A stretch of 64,000 bases of DNA. Source: Streptomyces sp. Tu6071. GTDB taxonomy: Bacteria > Actinomycetota > Actinomycetes > Streptomycetales > Streptomycetaceae. Positions 44,408 to 53,098 of the stretch are shown piece by piece; within the stretch, counting starts at the first letter, position 1, and each line of letters opens with the position of its first letter. The stretch covers positions 620,001 to 684,000 of the forward strand of contig NZ_CM001165.1 of assembly GCF_000213055.1 (NCBI RefSeq), given 5' to 3'. Both the position numbers and the translations under genes were made by a program. The notes below the pieces were generated by a model that worked only from the letters and a program-made list of their open reading frames with translations, was not told the origin of the DNA and did not search any database.

Positions 44408-45682
44408 TCATCCGTCCTGTTCCGGCTCCGGTTCCGTGGTGTGCGCGGCACGGGAGGCGCGCGCCGCGAGTGTGGCGAAGGCGGCGGCGAGGCGCGGCGG
44501 GCCGATGACCTCCATCTCGGCGTCGAAGCGGGCGAAGGCGGCGGCCAGCCCGGCCCAGGACCAGGACCCGAGGGCGAGCCGGCAGCGGTCCGGGCCCAGC
44601 TCCTCCACGATCCCGTCCCCGGCGAACGGGGCGACCTCGGCGGCCGGGAGACGCAGGACGACCTCGCCGTGGCAGGGCCAGTCCGCGGTGCTCCCGTCGT
44701 TCCCCCGGAACCGGCTGGTGATGAACGCGGCGGTGCTGCCGCCGGGGAGTTCGCGCGGGGTGAAGCGGGGCCCGGTGGGGGTACGGGGGCGGATGCGGGC
44801 GACGCGGAAGACCCGCCAGTCGGCGCGGTCGAGGTCCCAGGCCACGAGGTACCAGCGGTGTCGGCGGGTGACGAGGTGGTGGGGCCGCACACGGCGGGGC
44901 GGTTCCGGGTCGAGGCGGGGACCGGCGGGGGCCGGAGGTGTGGGCTCCCGGGGTCCGGTCTCCCCGGCGGGGACGGGTACGGCCCCCTCGGCCGGGGCAA
45001 GCTCGCCGACCGGTGACGCCTCGTCGGCATCGGCCGGGGCGGGCGCGCCGACCGGTGACGCCTCGTCGGCATCGGCCGGGGCGGGCGCGCCGACCGGTGA
45101 CGCCTCGTCGGCCACTGTCCCCGGAGCGCCCCCGGCGGCCGGTGCGGCCTCCCCGGCGGTGGCGGCCCCGGGGCCCCTTCCGGCCGTGGGTACCGGCAGC
45201 GGCACGTAGTCGAAGCGCAGTTCCTCCCGCGCCTGGATGACGCGGCTCAGCTCCAGGAGGACCCTCGGGTCGGCCGGCGGGGAGTCGCGGGCGGTGGGCG
45301 GCTCGACGGCGGTGACGCGGAGCAGGTCGACGCTCCGGCGCAGGCGGGGCGGCATGACCTGGCGGAGCGTGGTCAGGGCGCGGGCGGCGTCCTCGGCGAC
45401 CGAGGCGTCGGCGGCTGCCGTGCGCAGGGCGACGGCGAGGGCGACCACCTGCCCGTCGTCGAAGAGCATGGGCGGCATCTGCGCACCCGCCTCCAGGCGG
45501 TAGCCGCCGGCCGGTCCTTTGACGGTGGCGATGCGGTAGCCCAGCTCGCGCAGCCGGTCCACGTCCCGGCGCACGGTGCGTGAGGTGACGTCGAGACGTT
45601 GCGCGAGGGCGTCGCCCGACCAGTCGCGGTGCGCCTGGAGGAGGGAAAGGAGCGCCAGCAGCCGGGAGGAGGTTTTCTGCAT
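44408..45682 (-). CDS. WYL-domain transcriptional regulator (YafY type) with internal repeat linker
   Basis: 424-residue regulator. The HTH_11 DNA-binding domain reads RLLALLSLLQAHRDWSGDAL then LDVTSRTVRRDVDRLRELGY, followed by GPAGGYRLEAGAQMPPMLFD. The WYL domain starts at about 170 (EELRFDYVPLP) and resumes after a long linker at HHLVTRRHRWYLVAWDLDRA. The linker contains three copies of EASPVG(A/E)(P/L)AP, coded by 42-bp repeats, an unusual insertion splitting the ligand domain. The ATG at 45682 has GGGGAGG 9 bases upstream. It is divergent from a VOC gene with a perfect palindrome between. Confidence 0.9.
   Translation of the reverse strand: MQKTSSRLLALLSLLQAHRDWSGDALAQRLDVTSRTVRRDVDRLRELGYRIATVKGPAGGYRLEAGAQMPPMLFDDGQVVALAVALRTAAADASVAEDAARALTTLRQVMPPRLRRSVDLLRVTAVEPPTARDSPPADPRVLLELSRVIQAREELRFDYVPLPVPTAGRGPGAATAGEAAPAAGGAPGTVADEASPVGAPAPADADEASPVGAPAPADADEASPVGELAPAEGAVPVPAGETGPREPTPPAPAGPRLDPEPPRRVRPHHLVTRRHRWYLVAWDLDRADWRVFRVARIRPRTPTGPRFTPRELPGGSTAAFITSRFRGNDGSTADWPCHGEVVLRLPAAEVAPFAGDGIVEELGPDRCRLALGSWSWAGLAAAFARFDAEMEVIGPPRLAAAFATLAARASRAAHTTEPEPEQDG
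45005..45113. repeat. 42-bp tandem repeat inside the WYL regulator gene
   Basis: Two identical 42-base copies (45005-45046 and 45047-45088) and 24-25 bases of a third follow each other. The unit encodes 14 residues in frame, so copy-number change would alter the linker length without a frameshift. Confidence 0.9.
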
Positions 45683-45701
45683 GGCGCCCATCCTCCCCGC
45701 A

Positions 45702-45726
45702 GTACAGGACACACCCTGTCCTGTAC
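45702..45726. promoter_or_regulatory. Perfect 9+9 palindrome, WYL regulator operator candidate
   Basis: GTACAGGAC (45702-45710) and GTCCTGTAC (45718-45726) are exact inverted repeats with a 7-base spacer. The site lies 20 bases upstream of the WYL regulator and 65 bases upstream of the VOC gene. The GTACAGGACA sequence is typical of operators of YafY-like regulators that respond to a divergent VOC-type gene, as far as I recall. Confidence 0.7.
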
Positions 45727-45790
45727 CCCCGCCAAGGTGGTCCCCGAGCCGTTCGCACGAGCGGCGCACCACCGAGGCAAGGAGCGGATC

Positions 45791-46213
45791 ATGTCCGTCA
45801 CGACCACCACGCACCTGAACTTCCGGGGCGAGGCGCGCGCCGCGCTCGACTACTACCGGTCGGTCTTCGGCGGCCACCTCGTCGCGGTCACGTACCGGGA
45901 CGCGGGCGCTGTCGGCGAGGAGAAGGAGGCCGACTGGGTGATGTGGGGGCAGGTGACGGGCGAGAACGGCTTCCACGTCATGGCGTACGACGTGCCCTCG
46001 GCCCTCCCGTTCGACCGGGGCGAGAACCCGTTCTTCGTCTCCGTGCGCGGCGCGGACACCGAGGAGATCAGCGCCCTGTGGGCCGGGCTCGCCGCGGGCT
46101 CGACGCTCGTGCGCGAGCTGGGCCCCGCGCCGTGGGCGCCGCTGTACGGAATGCTCACGGACCGCTTCGGCGTCACGTGGGTCCTGGACGTCACCGCGCC
46201 GTACGAGGGCTGA
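45791..46213 (+). CDS. PhnB-like VOC family protein
   Basis: 140-residue VOC protein of the PhnB type (related to 3-demethylubiquinone-methyltransferase-like glyoxalases). THLNFRGEARAALDYYRSVF is the typical opening; GENGFHVMAYDVPS and the end LTDRFGVTWVLDVTAPYEG match. The gene is divergent from the WYL regulator, a common regulator-target layout. An enzymatic role is not shown. Confidence 0.88.
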   Translation: MSVTTTTHLNFRGEARAALDYYRSVFGGHLVAVTYRDAGAVGEEKEADWVMWGQVTGENGFHVMAYDVPSALPFDRGENPFFVSVRGADTEEISALWAGLAAGSTLVRELGPAPWAPLYGMLTDRFGVTWVLDVTAPYEG

Positions 46214-46289
46214 CGCGTCGCCCGTGCGGCCGGGGGCGGCGCCCCTCCCCCGGCCGCACGCGGCGTCACGTACGGCCGACGCCGCTCAC

Positions 46290-46532
46290 GTCACGTACAG
46301 CACACGCCCACCCGACGTCACCGCCGCCGTCATCGGGCCGCGCACGCTCGACCAGCTCGACGGCCTCCTGGCAGGCGCCGGGCTCACGCCGGACGGCGAG
46401 GTCCTCGACCGCATCCGCGCAGTCGTCCCGCCCGGCACCGGGGTCGGCCCGCTCGACGTCTCGTACGTACCGCCCGCTCTCCGCCGCGCGGAACCGCGCC
46501 GTCGACCGGCGGACACGCGCGCGGCGGCGTGA
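46290..46532 (+). pseudogene. Aldo/keto reductase C-terminal remnant
   Basis: The frame reads VTAAVIGPRTLDQLDGLLAG, then VLDRIRAVVPPGTGVGPLD and YVPPALRR, which is the end of an aldo/keto reductase (IIGPRTxEQL and IVPPGTxxxP motifs). The first 260 or so residues are missing; directly upstream is the intact VOC gene. Confidence 0.75.
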
Positions 46533-46588
46533 GACGTGGCACTTCGCGCGCGGCCCGTCGGCTGCGGGGGTTCAGGTTGCCTTCCGGC

Positions 46589-47128
46589 TCAGAACCCGAC
46601 CGGGTTGAGGAAGGTGCCCGGGTGGGTGGCTCCGTCCTGCTTGAGGATCTGGCCGCCGAAGGGCCACTTGAGGGTGAAGTGGGTGGTCTCGTCGGGCGGC
46701 GTCACGAGGAACTTCGCCGGGACGAACTTCTCCTTCGCGGCGGTCGACTTGGCCACCGGGAGGAGGTTCACGCTGAAGTCGGTGGTGTCGCCCTTGCCGA
46801 GCGTGATCTTCGTGGGCTTCCGCGAGGAGCGGACCAGCGACCACGTGCCGTCGGTCTTCTGCGCGCCGACCATGTCCACGCCCGGGAAGCCGTAGAGGGT
46901 GCACGCGCGCGTGCTCTTGTTGGTGAACCAGATGAACGCCTGCGTCTGGCTGTTGACCTTGTCCATCTCGGGTGCCGCGTCCCCACCGGTGGCGAAACCG
47001 GCCTTCAGGTCGGCGGTGTGACAACGGGTCGGCGCGGCCTTCGCGGAGGCGGCGAGGGCGGGCGTGGCGGTGGCGAGGCCGGCGGCTGCCACGGCGGTCA
47101 GGGCGACGAGGGCGCGGGTGGTCTTCAC
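46589..47128 (-). CDS. Secreted DUF4232 protein
   Basis: 179-residue secreted protein. The GTG at 47128 gives signal peptide TRALVALTAVAAAGLATATP with cleavage near ALAAS. The mature part has CHTADLKAGFATGG, AFIWFTNKSTRACTLYGFPG and WSLVRSSRKPTKITLGKGDT, typical of DUF4232, with two cysteines likely disulfide-linked. Function is unknown; the family is abundant in Streptomyces and often found as lipoproteins or free secreted beta-sandwich proteins. Confidence 0.85.
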   Translation of the reverse strand: MKTTRALVALTAVAAAGLATATPALAASAKAAPTRCHTADLKAGFATGGDAAPEMDKVNSQTQAFIWFTNKSTRACTLYGFPGVDMVGAQKTDGTWSLVRSSRKPTKITLGKGDTTDFSVNLLPVAKSTAAKEKFVPAKFLVTPPDETTHFTLKWPFGGQILKQDGATHPGTFLNPVGF

Positions 47129-47996
47129 GAGATGCTGACTTCCTTCGTGCTCGGTACGGCGTGCCTTCTCACATGCGCGCCTGATGCACGTCCAGACGCA
47201 CGTGGAGGAGCAAGCGGTTGCCGGGACGAAGGATTTCCCGGTCGATCGACCATCCTTCCAAGGCCAGGATGCGGGAGCGTCGATCGCCGCCCGGGAGGAG
47301 TCCAAAGCGTCCGCATCGCGGAGTTCGGTGAGGAGGAGGGCGTGGGTGGTTTTCTCCGCCCTCACGCCGGGACCGCTCCCGACGCCCGTACGCGGCTGGG
47401 ACACCTTCCGGCCTTCGGCGCCCACTCCTCCGCGAAGCGGCCACACCTGCCGGGCAGCGGCCCGCAGCCTGACAAGCCCCGGGGTGGGCGGCGCGCGAGG
47501 ACGAGGGCGGAAGCGATCGCCGCCGCCCCGCGCGCGGCCCGTACCGTCGCCGCGCGGCTTCGTCCACGCTGCGGCTCGGTTCGCCTCATCCCGCTGCGCG
47601 CCCTGGCGGTCGGCTCGTCGCGTACGCCGGGGGGGCGGCCTGCCGCCTGTCAGCGATCGCGCGGAGTGGCGAGGGTCCCTCTGGCGCGCGTCTCGGTCAC
47701 ACCCCTTGTCCAGTTGTCCAGGTGTCCGATCCGCGCTCACGCGCTCCGAGTGCCGACGGCGCTCAGGGCCAGTCGCCATGGTGAGCCCTCCTGGCCCGTG
47801 CCGCATCTGGGCGGGTGGCCGGGCCGGGGCTCGGGCGGCTCCCGGTCGCGGCGGGCGGCCGGACGGCGTGCACTGGAGGTGCAACGGGAGTGTGACCCGC
47901 GCCGTAGCGAGCAACCGGGAGGAGAGCCCCCAAGGCCAGGCCGCTCGGTCCGGGCGACATTGCTGGGGCACCACCTCGTCGGAAGGAAGGCGCATC
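47129..47996. other. Long gene-free region
   Basis: 868 bases. Open frames exist on both strands, but all are Arg/Pro/Ala-rich, with no domain, no ribosome site and no family resemblance. It contains the promoter of the secreted protein (left) and of the PfpI-like gene (right). It may be decayed coding DNA. Confidence 0.45.
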
Positions 47997-48563
47997 ATGG
48001 CTGACCGGCCCCTGAACGGACATCGCGTACTGGCCCTCGTGACCAATTACGGAGTCGAGCAGGACGAACTCCTGGTGCCGCTCAAGCGGCTGCGGGAGGA
48101 CGGCGCGGACGTGACCGTGGCCGCCGCCGAGGCGGAGCCCGTACAGACCCTGGTGGGCGACAAGGACCCGGGCGAGGTGGTGGAGCCCGACGCCACCTTC
48201 GATGTCGTCGACCCCGGCGACCACCAGCTCCTGCTGCTGCCCGGCGGCACCCTCAACGCCGACCAGCTGCGCCTGGACGACAAGGCGCTCGCCCTGGTCA
48301 AGGCGTTCGCGTCCTCGGGTCGCCCGATCGCCGCCATCTGCCACGGCCCCTGGGCCCTCGTGGAGGCCGACCTCGTCCGGGGCAAGACCCTGACCTCCTA
48401 CCCGTCGCTGCGCACCGACATCCTCAACGCGGGAGCGGCGTCCTGGGTCGACAAGTCCGTCGTCAGCGACAGCGAGGGCGGCTACACCCTGGTCACCTCC
48501 CGCACACCCGACGACCTCGACGACTTCCTCGGCGCCGTCGGCAAGGCCCTGGTCGGCTCCTGA
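47997..48563 (+). CDS. DJ-1/PfpI family protein
   Basis: 188-residue single-domain protein of the DJ-1/PfpI superfamily. VLALVTNYGVEQDELLVPLK opens the fold, a Glu suitable for the triad is in YGVEQDE, and the nucleophile elbow is AAICHGPWALVEA with Cys-His. LLLPGGTLNADQLRLD and TSYPSLRTDILNAGA are typical of the stress-protein branch (general stress protein 18 type). It may be a deglycase, chaperone or protease; which is unclear. GGAAGGAAGG precedes the ATG. A 42-residue gene follows after 66 bases. Confidence 0.9.
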   Translation: MADRPLNGHRVLALVTNYGVEQDELLVPLKRLREDGADVTVAAAEAEPVQTLVGDKDPGEVVEPDATFDVVDPGDHQLLLLPGGTLNADQLRLDDKALALVKAFASSGRPIAAICHGPWALVEADLVRGKTLTSYPSLRTDILNAGAASWVDKSVVSDSEGGYTLVTSRTPDDLDDFLGAVGKALVGS

Positions 48564-48629
48564 ACCGCCGCAAGCGGCCGACAGGCCCGTCCCGTACAGC
48601 CGCTCCCACCACCCCCATGAGGAGACACC

Positions 48630-48758
48630 ATGTTCAAGGCCATCGCGGACGTACTGCGCTCGATCGGTAGCGCCGTCGCCACCGTCGTCACCCTCCCCTT
48701 CCGTGCCGTCGCCCGACTCTTCGGCGGCGCCTCCGACAGCGCACGCGGGCGGCACTGA
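48630..48758 (+). CDS. Small protein of 42 residues, LPFRAVARLFGGAS type
   Basis: The product begins MFKAIADVLRSIGSAVAT and continues VVTLPFRAVARLFGGASDSA, ending in a short Arg/His tail. GAGGAG lies 6 bases before the ATG and codon use is typical of a real Streptomyces gene. It can form an amphipathic or membrane-seeking helix with basic ends. I recall similar small proteins widely in Streptomyces but with no known function. It may be co-transcribed with the PfpI-like gene 66 bases upstream. Confidence 0.7.
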   Translation: MFKAIADVLRSIGSAVATVVTLPFRAVARLFGGASDSARGRH

Positions 48759-49124
48759 CGGCGAGGGCATCCGCCGGCTCAGGCACTCCGGGCCCCTTAC
48801 CGCGCCTCCTCGGTGGGCTCCTCGATATCAGTCGAGGTACGGCCGCCCGCAGCCTGACGAGCGGACCTGCCAGGCCGGCTGGGCGGTGCCGGTGCCGTGG
48901 GCCAGCCCTCGTACGAGCTGCCCGAGCGCAAGCGCTCGGTGTCGCCTCAGCCCGCGACAAGAGGTTCCGGAGCGCTTCGGCCCGGTCATCGTCTTCCTTG
49001 GTGGGGTGGGTGGGCATGGGAGGCCGAACCGGCCGGCGGTGACGACGGGATCGCGGTGGCTTTGCCCACAGCCTGACGGCGACCAGCTCCTGACCGTCGG
49101 CGATCACCGGCCCTCCGGGCCTCG
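48759..49124. other. Gene-free or decayed region
   Basis: 366 bases. On the minus strand a frame from about 49019 begins MPTHPTKEDDDRAEALRNLL, which looks protein-like, then turns into Arg-rich text, suggesting a short decayed gene. I do not recognise it. Confidence 0.35.
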
Positions 49125-49701
49125 TCAGAAGGAGGCCGGGGTCATGGCCCCGACGATGACGGCAGGCCGGGTTCCCTTGTTGTGGAAACGGTGCGGCACC
49201 GAGGCGTCGTAGGTGATCGCGTCGCCGGCCTCCAGGACGGATTCCTTGCCGCCGACGGTGACGTGCGGGGCTCCCTCCAGGAGCAGCATCACCTCCTCGC
49301 CCTCGTGCCGGTGCGGCGCGAGGGCGTTGCTGTACCCCGGCGGGATCTCGGCGCGCATCATGCCGAGGCGGCCGTGCAGGAGAGAGGGTGAGCAGCTCGT
49401 AGACCAGCCCCTCGTCGCTCAGTGAAAGCCGTCGGCGGCCCCCCGCCCGCACGACCGCTGCGGGCTCCCAGGCAATCTCGCTGCCGTCGAAGAAGGCCCC
49501 CACGGGCACCCGCAGCGCGTCGGCGAGCTTGATCAGGGTCGTGTATGAGGGATTGCCGGCCCCCCGTTCGATCTGGCTCACGAGTCCCTGGCTCACGCCC
49601 GCCGCCGCGGCGAGGGCCGAGATCGTGAGACCGGCGCGGGCGCGCAGCGCGGACAGTCGTCGCCCGAGTCCGTCCGTGCCCCTTTCGTCGGCTTCGGCCA
49701 C
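49125..49701 (-). pseudogene. XRE-cupin transcriptional regulator, frameshifted
   Basis: The N-terminal XRE helix-turn-helix (RRLSALRARAGLTISALAAA then SQGLVSQIERGAGNPSYTTL) runs from a GTG at 49701 (GAGGAGGG upstream). The C-terminal cupin (MMRAEIPPGYSNALAPHRHE, EEVMLLLEGAPHVTVGGKE, then SVPHRFHNKGTRPAVIVGAM) is in another frame. The slip is at about 49380-49395 in a CT-rich run; one base change restores LHGRLGMMRAE. Together they make a normal regulator of about 190 residues. It is divergent from the YdhR-like gene. Sequencing error is possible. Confidence 0.82.
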
Positions 49702-49741
49702 GGTGCCGCCCTCCTCGTCCTGATCAACGAAGTGGTGAGAC

Positions 49742-50089
49742 GTGTATGACCCCCTTCCCCCGACCTCCCCGTCCGACGAGACCTCCTGGCTCGTCCAGGT
49801 CGACTTTCCCTCCGAGGGCCCTTTCGGCGCTGAGACGGCCGCGGCGTACGAAGAACTGGCACACACCATCACGCGCGAGCCCGGCTTCGTCCGGAAGCTG
49901 TGGACGGAGAGCCCGGAAACCCAGGAGGCAGGCGGCGTCTACGTCTTCCGCACCGAGAAGGACGCACGGACCTACCTCGACAAGCACACCGCTCGGCTCG
50001 GCGCCTGGGGGATGTCAGGCATCCGGGGCCGGATCTTCCGCGTCAACCCCGTGCTCTCGCGTATCACGCGCGGACCCCAGGTGGGCTGA
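49742..50089 (+). CDS. YdhR-like putative monooxygenase
   Basis: 115-residue ferredoxin-like alpha/beta protein. WLVQVDFPSEGPFG, then REPGFVRKLWTESPETQEAG and GVYVFRTEKDARTYLDKHTA match the YdhR family (dimeric barrel, putative monooxygenases). The GTG at 49742 is the first in-frame start; its ribosome site is weak. The neighbouring XRE-cupin regulator is divergent and 40 bases away, and is the likely controller when intact. Confidence 0.8.
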   Translation: MYDPLPPTSPSDETSWLVQVDFPSEGPFGAETAAAYEELAHTITREPGFVRKLWTESPETQEAGGVYVFRTEKDARTYLDKHTARLGAWGMSGIRGRIFRVNPVLSRITRGPQVG

Positions 50090-50966
50090 GCGTGCCGAGG
50101 CGGCTCCCGGCCGACGCGCAGGGCGGCCCAACATCCTCAAGGCCCGGGATAGCAGCGGGCGACCGGTACTTGCCGTGGCGGTGGAAGACCATGGAGCTGT
50201 AGCCCCGCACGGGCCGCGATGTCACCGACTGGGGGCCGGACATCGCGATCCCGGCGGTGCTCCCGTCGAAGACGGTCCCCGACGGCGGGCTCGTCATCCA
50301 CCACCAGGGAGCCTGGACTTCGGAGCGGTTCGTGGGGGCCGCCGGTCGCGGGTGCCGTCTGGAGGATGTCGCCGCCCGCCAGACGCCCAGCTATGGGGCC
50401 CTCGATGTCCGCACGCGATAGGTCACGACGTGCGCCCTGCCGTATGGGGCGCGCCGCGCTCTGCTCCCGACCGTCGTGGCCGCCGCTCCGGGCCGCGGCG
50501 ACCACCCACGACCGGAGGTCGTGACCGCGTGGATGACGAGCATCGGGCCGGCTCTGCGCGAAAGCCCGTCGCGCCGGCACCGTCGACCCCGTCATGACCG
50601 ACTGCCGGGAACCGCCCTCGTGACCCCGGGCGCCCCTTCGTCCTCCTGGCCGAGAGGCGACCGAGCGCTCGCAGCGACTGCCCGCCGCGCTCGCCGTCGA
50701 ACTCCGTCGTCTGCCTCTCGGGCACGACACCGGCGCCGCTCACGCCCCCGGCACCCGGCGCCTCACCGACGGCGCAGCCGTGGTGAGGGTTCTCGCGGGC
50801 ACCACGCGGTAGGCCACGCCACCCCCACCCGCCTACGCAACTGCCCTCGGAGCGCCCAGCCCATGCCGCCCCTGAAAAGGCGGGCGGTGACGGGTGGCCG
50901 TCCGCGGCCTCACTCCTCTCGTCCTCGGCCTCGGACGGCGCGCAGCGTGTGGGCGTCTTCGTGCGG
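50090..50966. other. Long gene-free, probably decayed region
   Basis: 877 bases with no supportable gene. Short protein-like stretches such as AGDRYLPWRWKTMEL (about 50158-50200) and PDGGLVIHHQGAWTSERFVG (about 50280-50340) break off at stops or frame changes. The remainder is Arg/Pro-rich in all frames. Confidence 0.45.
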
Positions 50967-51719
50967 TCATGTGCGGCGTCCGCCGTCGACCGACAGGGTG
51001 GTTCCGGTGATGTAGGAGGCTTCGTCCGAGCACAGCCAGACGGCGGCATCGGCGATTTCGTCCGGGGTGGCGAGTCGGTCGAGCGGGGTCAGTTCCTGGT
51101 GCCGGGCGATCATGCCGGTGCCCTCGGTGGCCCGGTCCAGATGCGCGGTGCGGGTCATCCCGGGGGCGACCGCGTTGACCCGGATGCCGTCAACGGCGTA
51201 GTCGACGGCGGCAGCCTTCGTCAGTCCGACGACGCCGTGCTTGCCGGCCACGTATGCCGGGGACAGCGGGATGGCGTGCAGGCCGCCGCCGGAGGCGATG
51301 TTGACGATCGCTCCGCCCCCGGCCCGGCGCAGTGCGGGAATCTCGTGCTTGAGGCAGAAGAACGTGCCGGTCAGGTTGATCCGCAGCACGCGGTCCCACT
51401 CCTGCGCCCGCATCCCGGTCAGCTGCTGGCCGCTCGACGGGACGCCCGCGTTGTTGACCGCCACATCCAGCTGCCCGAACTCGGCGACCGTACGGCCGAT
51501 CGCCCACCGGACGGAGTCCTCGTCGGCGATGTCGACCCGGGCGGCGATCGCCCGCCCGCCTGCCTCGGTGATCTCCTCGGCTGTCCCGTACGCCGCCGCC
51601 TCGTCCAGGTCGAGGACCGCCACCGCCGCCCGGCGGCGGGCGAGACCGGAGGCGATCGCCCGCCCGATCCCGCTGCCCGCCCCGGTGACCAGGCCGACCC
51701 TGTCGGTGAAGTCGCTCAC
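50967..51719 (-). CDS. Short-chain dehydrogenase/reductase
   Basis: 250-residue classical SDR. The cofactor motif is VGLVTGAGSGIGRAIASGLA, with Asp in VAVLDLDEAA favouring NAD(H). NNAG is present (VAVNNAGVPSSG), the catalytic Ser is in IVNIASGGG, and YxxxK is YVAGK in SPAYVAGKHGVVGL. The C-terminus SYITGTTLSVDGG is standard. The GTG start overlaps the stop of the upstream 105-residue gene by 4 bases, so they are one operon, probably controlled by the divergent LysR regulator. The substrate is unknown. Confidence 0.92.
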   Translation of the reverse strand: MSDFTDRVGLVTGAGSGIGRAIASGLARRRAAVAVLDLDEAAAYGTAEEITEAGGRAIAARVDIADEDSVRWAIGRTVAEFGQLDVAVNNAGVPSSGQQLTGMRAQEWDRVLRINLTGTFFCLKHEIPALRRAGGGAIVNIASGGGLHAIPLSPAYVAGKHGVVGLTKAAAVDYAVDGIRVNAVAPGMTRTAHLDRATEGTGMIARHQELTPLDRLATPDEIADAAVWLCSDEASYITGTTLSVDGGRRT

Positions 51720-52033
51720 GCCAGCACCTCGTGGTTCGCCCACGCCGCCTTGAACGGGTAGCGGGCGCGCCACGTGCTGAAGACCTCGCCGACCTCCGGC
51801 GCGGCGAACAGGGCCCCGAGCGCCTCCAGATCGGCGGCGCCGAGCTGGACGACGGCGGTCGCGATGAACGCCGGAATCCGCTCCTCTCCGGGGACCGGGA
51901 TGTGACGCTGTGCGGCGAACGTCTGGAGCACGCCGGTGCCCTTCGCGGCCTTTTCGAGGTCCGCGAGATACTGGTTCAGGTCGGCGTCGGGAATCGGTTC
52001 GGTGAACTGGACGAACATGGTGTGCTGCATCAT
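51716..52033 (-). CDS. Small hypothetical protein, ferredoxin-like fold suspected
   Basis: 105-residue protein, first gene of the SDR operon. It reads MFVQFTEPIPDADLNQYLAD, then FAAQRHIPVPGEERIPAFIA and LGALFAAPEVGEVFSTWRAR. The alternation of strands and helices suggests a dimeric alpha/beta-barrel small enzyme or accessory, but I do not recognise a family. Two adjacent ATG codons (52033, 52030) could start it; the ribosome site is weak. It is divergent from the LysR gene. Confidence 0.75.
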   Translation of the reverse strand: MMQHTMFVQFTEPIPDADLNQYLADLEKAAKGTGVLQTFAAQRHIPVPGEERIPAFIATAVVQLGAADLEALGALFAAPEVGEVFSTWRARYPFKAAWANHEVLA

Positions 52034-52084
52034 GACCCCATAGGAACACCGGTTACCCGGCCACGTCCAAGATCTCTTCTACGA

Positions 52085-52098
52085 AGGTTCGATAACCT
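52085..52098. promoter_or_regulatory. Short palindrome between SDR operon and LysR gene
   Basis: AGGTT-CGAT-AACCT at 52085-52098 is a perfect inverted repeat, 7 bases before the LysR ATG. LysR proteins bind partly palindromic sites in such gaps and often repress themselves. Binding is inference. Confidence 0.45.
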
Positions 52099-52104
52099 GC
52101 AGGA

Positions 52105-52938
52105 ATGGATCTGTTGGAGGTAAGGGAGCTGCGGTACTTCGTCACCGTCGCCGAGGAGCTGCACTTCGGCCGCGCCGCGGACAGGCTCGCCGTCGCGCAG
52201 CCAGCCCTGTCGAAGACCGTCAAACGCATCGAGTCCCGGCTGGGCGTCACGCTCTTCGACCGCACCAGCCGCAGCGTCGTACTGACGCCCGCCGGAACGG
52301 CCCTGCTGGAGCACGGCCGACATGCGCTGAACGCGATGACAGTCGCCGTGCGGAACACCCAACGCGCCGCCGACGACGCACCGCTCAGATTCGTGATCAA
52401 ACCCGGAGGGGACGCGAACCTGCTCTCCGGAATCCTCGCCGCGTACGCGGAGCAGCCCGGTGCCCGGCGGGTCGACATCCTCTTCAGTGGCGCCACTGAC
52501 CGCACCGATCATCTTCTCGACGGGCGCGCCGACGCGGGCCTGCTCTACACCCCGTTCGACGACCTCGGCGGACTGACCGGCGAGACCCTCCACGTCGAGG
52601 ACCGCGTGGCCGTCCTCCCCGAAAACCACCGGCTCGCCGGACGCGACAGCATCTCCCTGGGCGACCTCCGCGACGAGGTCTTCCCGCGGTGGGCGGGGGT
52701 CCCCGGCGGCGGGAGCGGCCCGGAGATCGCCAATGCCAGCGAACTCACCGCTCTGGTGAGGATCGGCCGCGTCGTCGCGGTACTGCCTCGCTCACTCGTC
52801 ACGCCCGTGGCGCCGGGCCTCGTGTGCATCCCCGTTCCCGACGCGGGGCCGAGCCGGATCGTCATCGCCCGCAGGGCCGACGACCGGCGCGAGCACGTCA
52901 CCCTGCTGATCGCCGCCGCATCACGACGGCTCGGCTGA
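52105..52938 (+). CDS. LysR family transcriptional regulator
   Basis: 277-residue LysR regulator. The N-terminal winged helix reads LRYFVTVAEELHFGRAADRL then QPALSKTVKRIESRLGVTLF. The effector domain runs from about 90, with LLYTPFDDLGGLTGETLHVE and VAVLPENHRLAGRDSISLGD. It is slightly short (usual 290-310), with a compact effector domain, but shows no break. It is divergent from the small protein/SDR operon, its probable target. Confidence 0.93.
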   Translation: MDLLEVRELRYFVTVAEELHFGRAADRLAVAQPALSKTVKRIESRLGVTLFDRTSRSVVLTPAGTALLEHGRHALNAMTVAVRNTQRAADDAPLRFVIKPGGDANLLSGILAAYAEQPGARRVDILFSGATDRTDHLLDGRADAGLLYTPFDDLGGLTGETLHVEDRVAVLPENHRLAGRDSISLGDLRDEVFPRWAGVPGGGSGPEIANASELTALVRIGRVVAVLPRSLVTPVAPGLVCIPVPDAGPSRIVIARRADDRREHVTLLIAAASRRLG

Positions 52939-53098
52939 GTACGCCCACAGCCGGCCCTCCTCGCTCACGCTCCCCGGTCGAGGAGACTGACACGACGAGC
53001 GAGCGGCGGGCCGGGGCCGGCCGTGGCCTCGGTCCTGATCTTTTGGGTGCGCCGGAAGCGGGACTCGGCGCGGGTGCGGGCACCTTCGTTCCCGCGAA

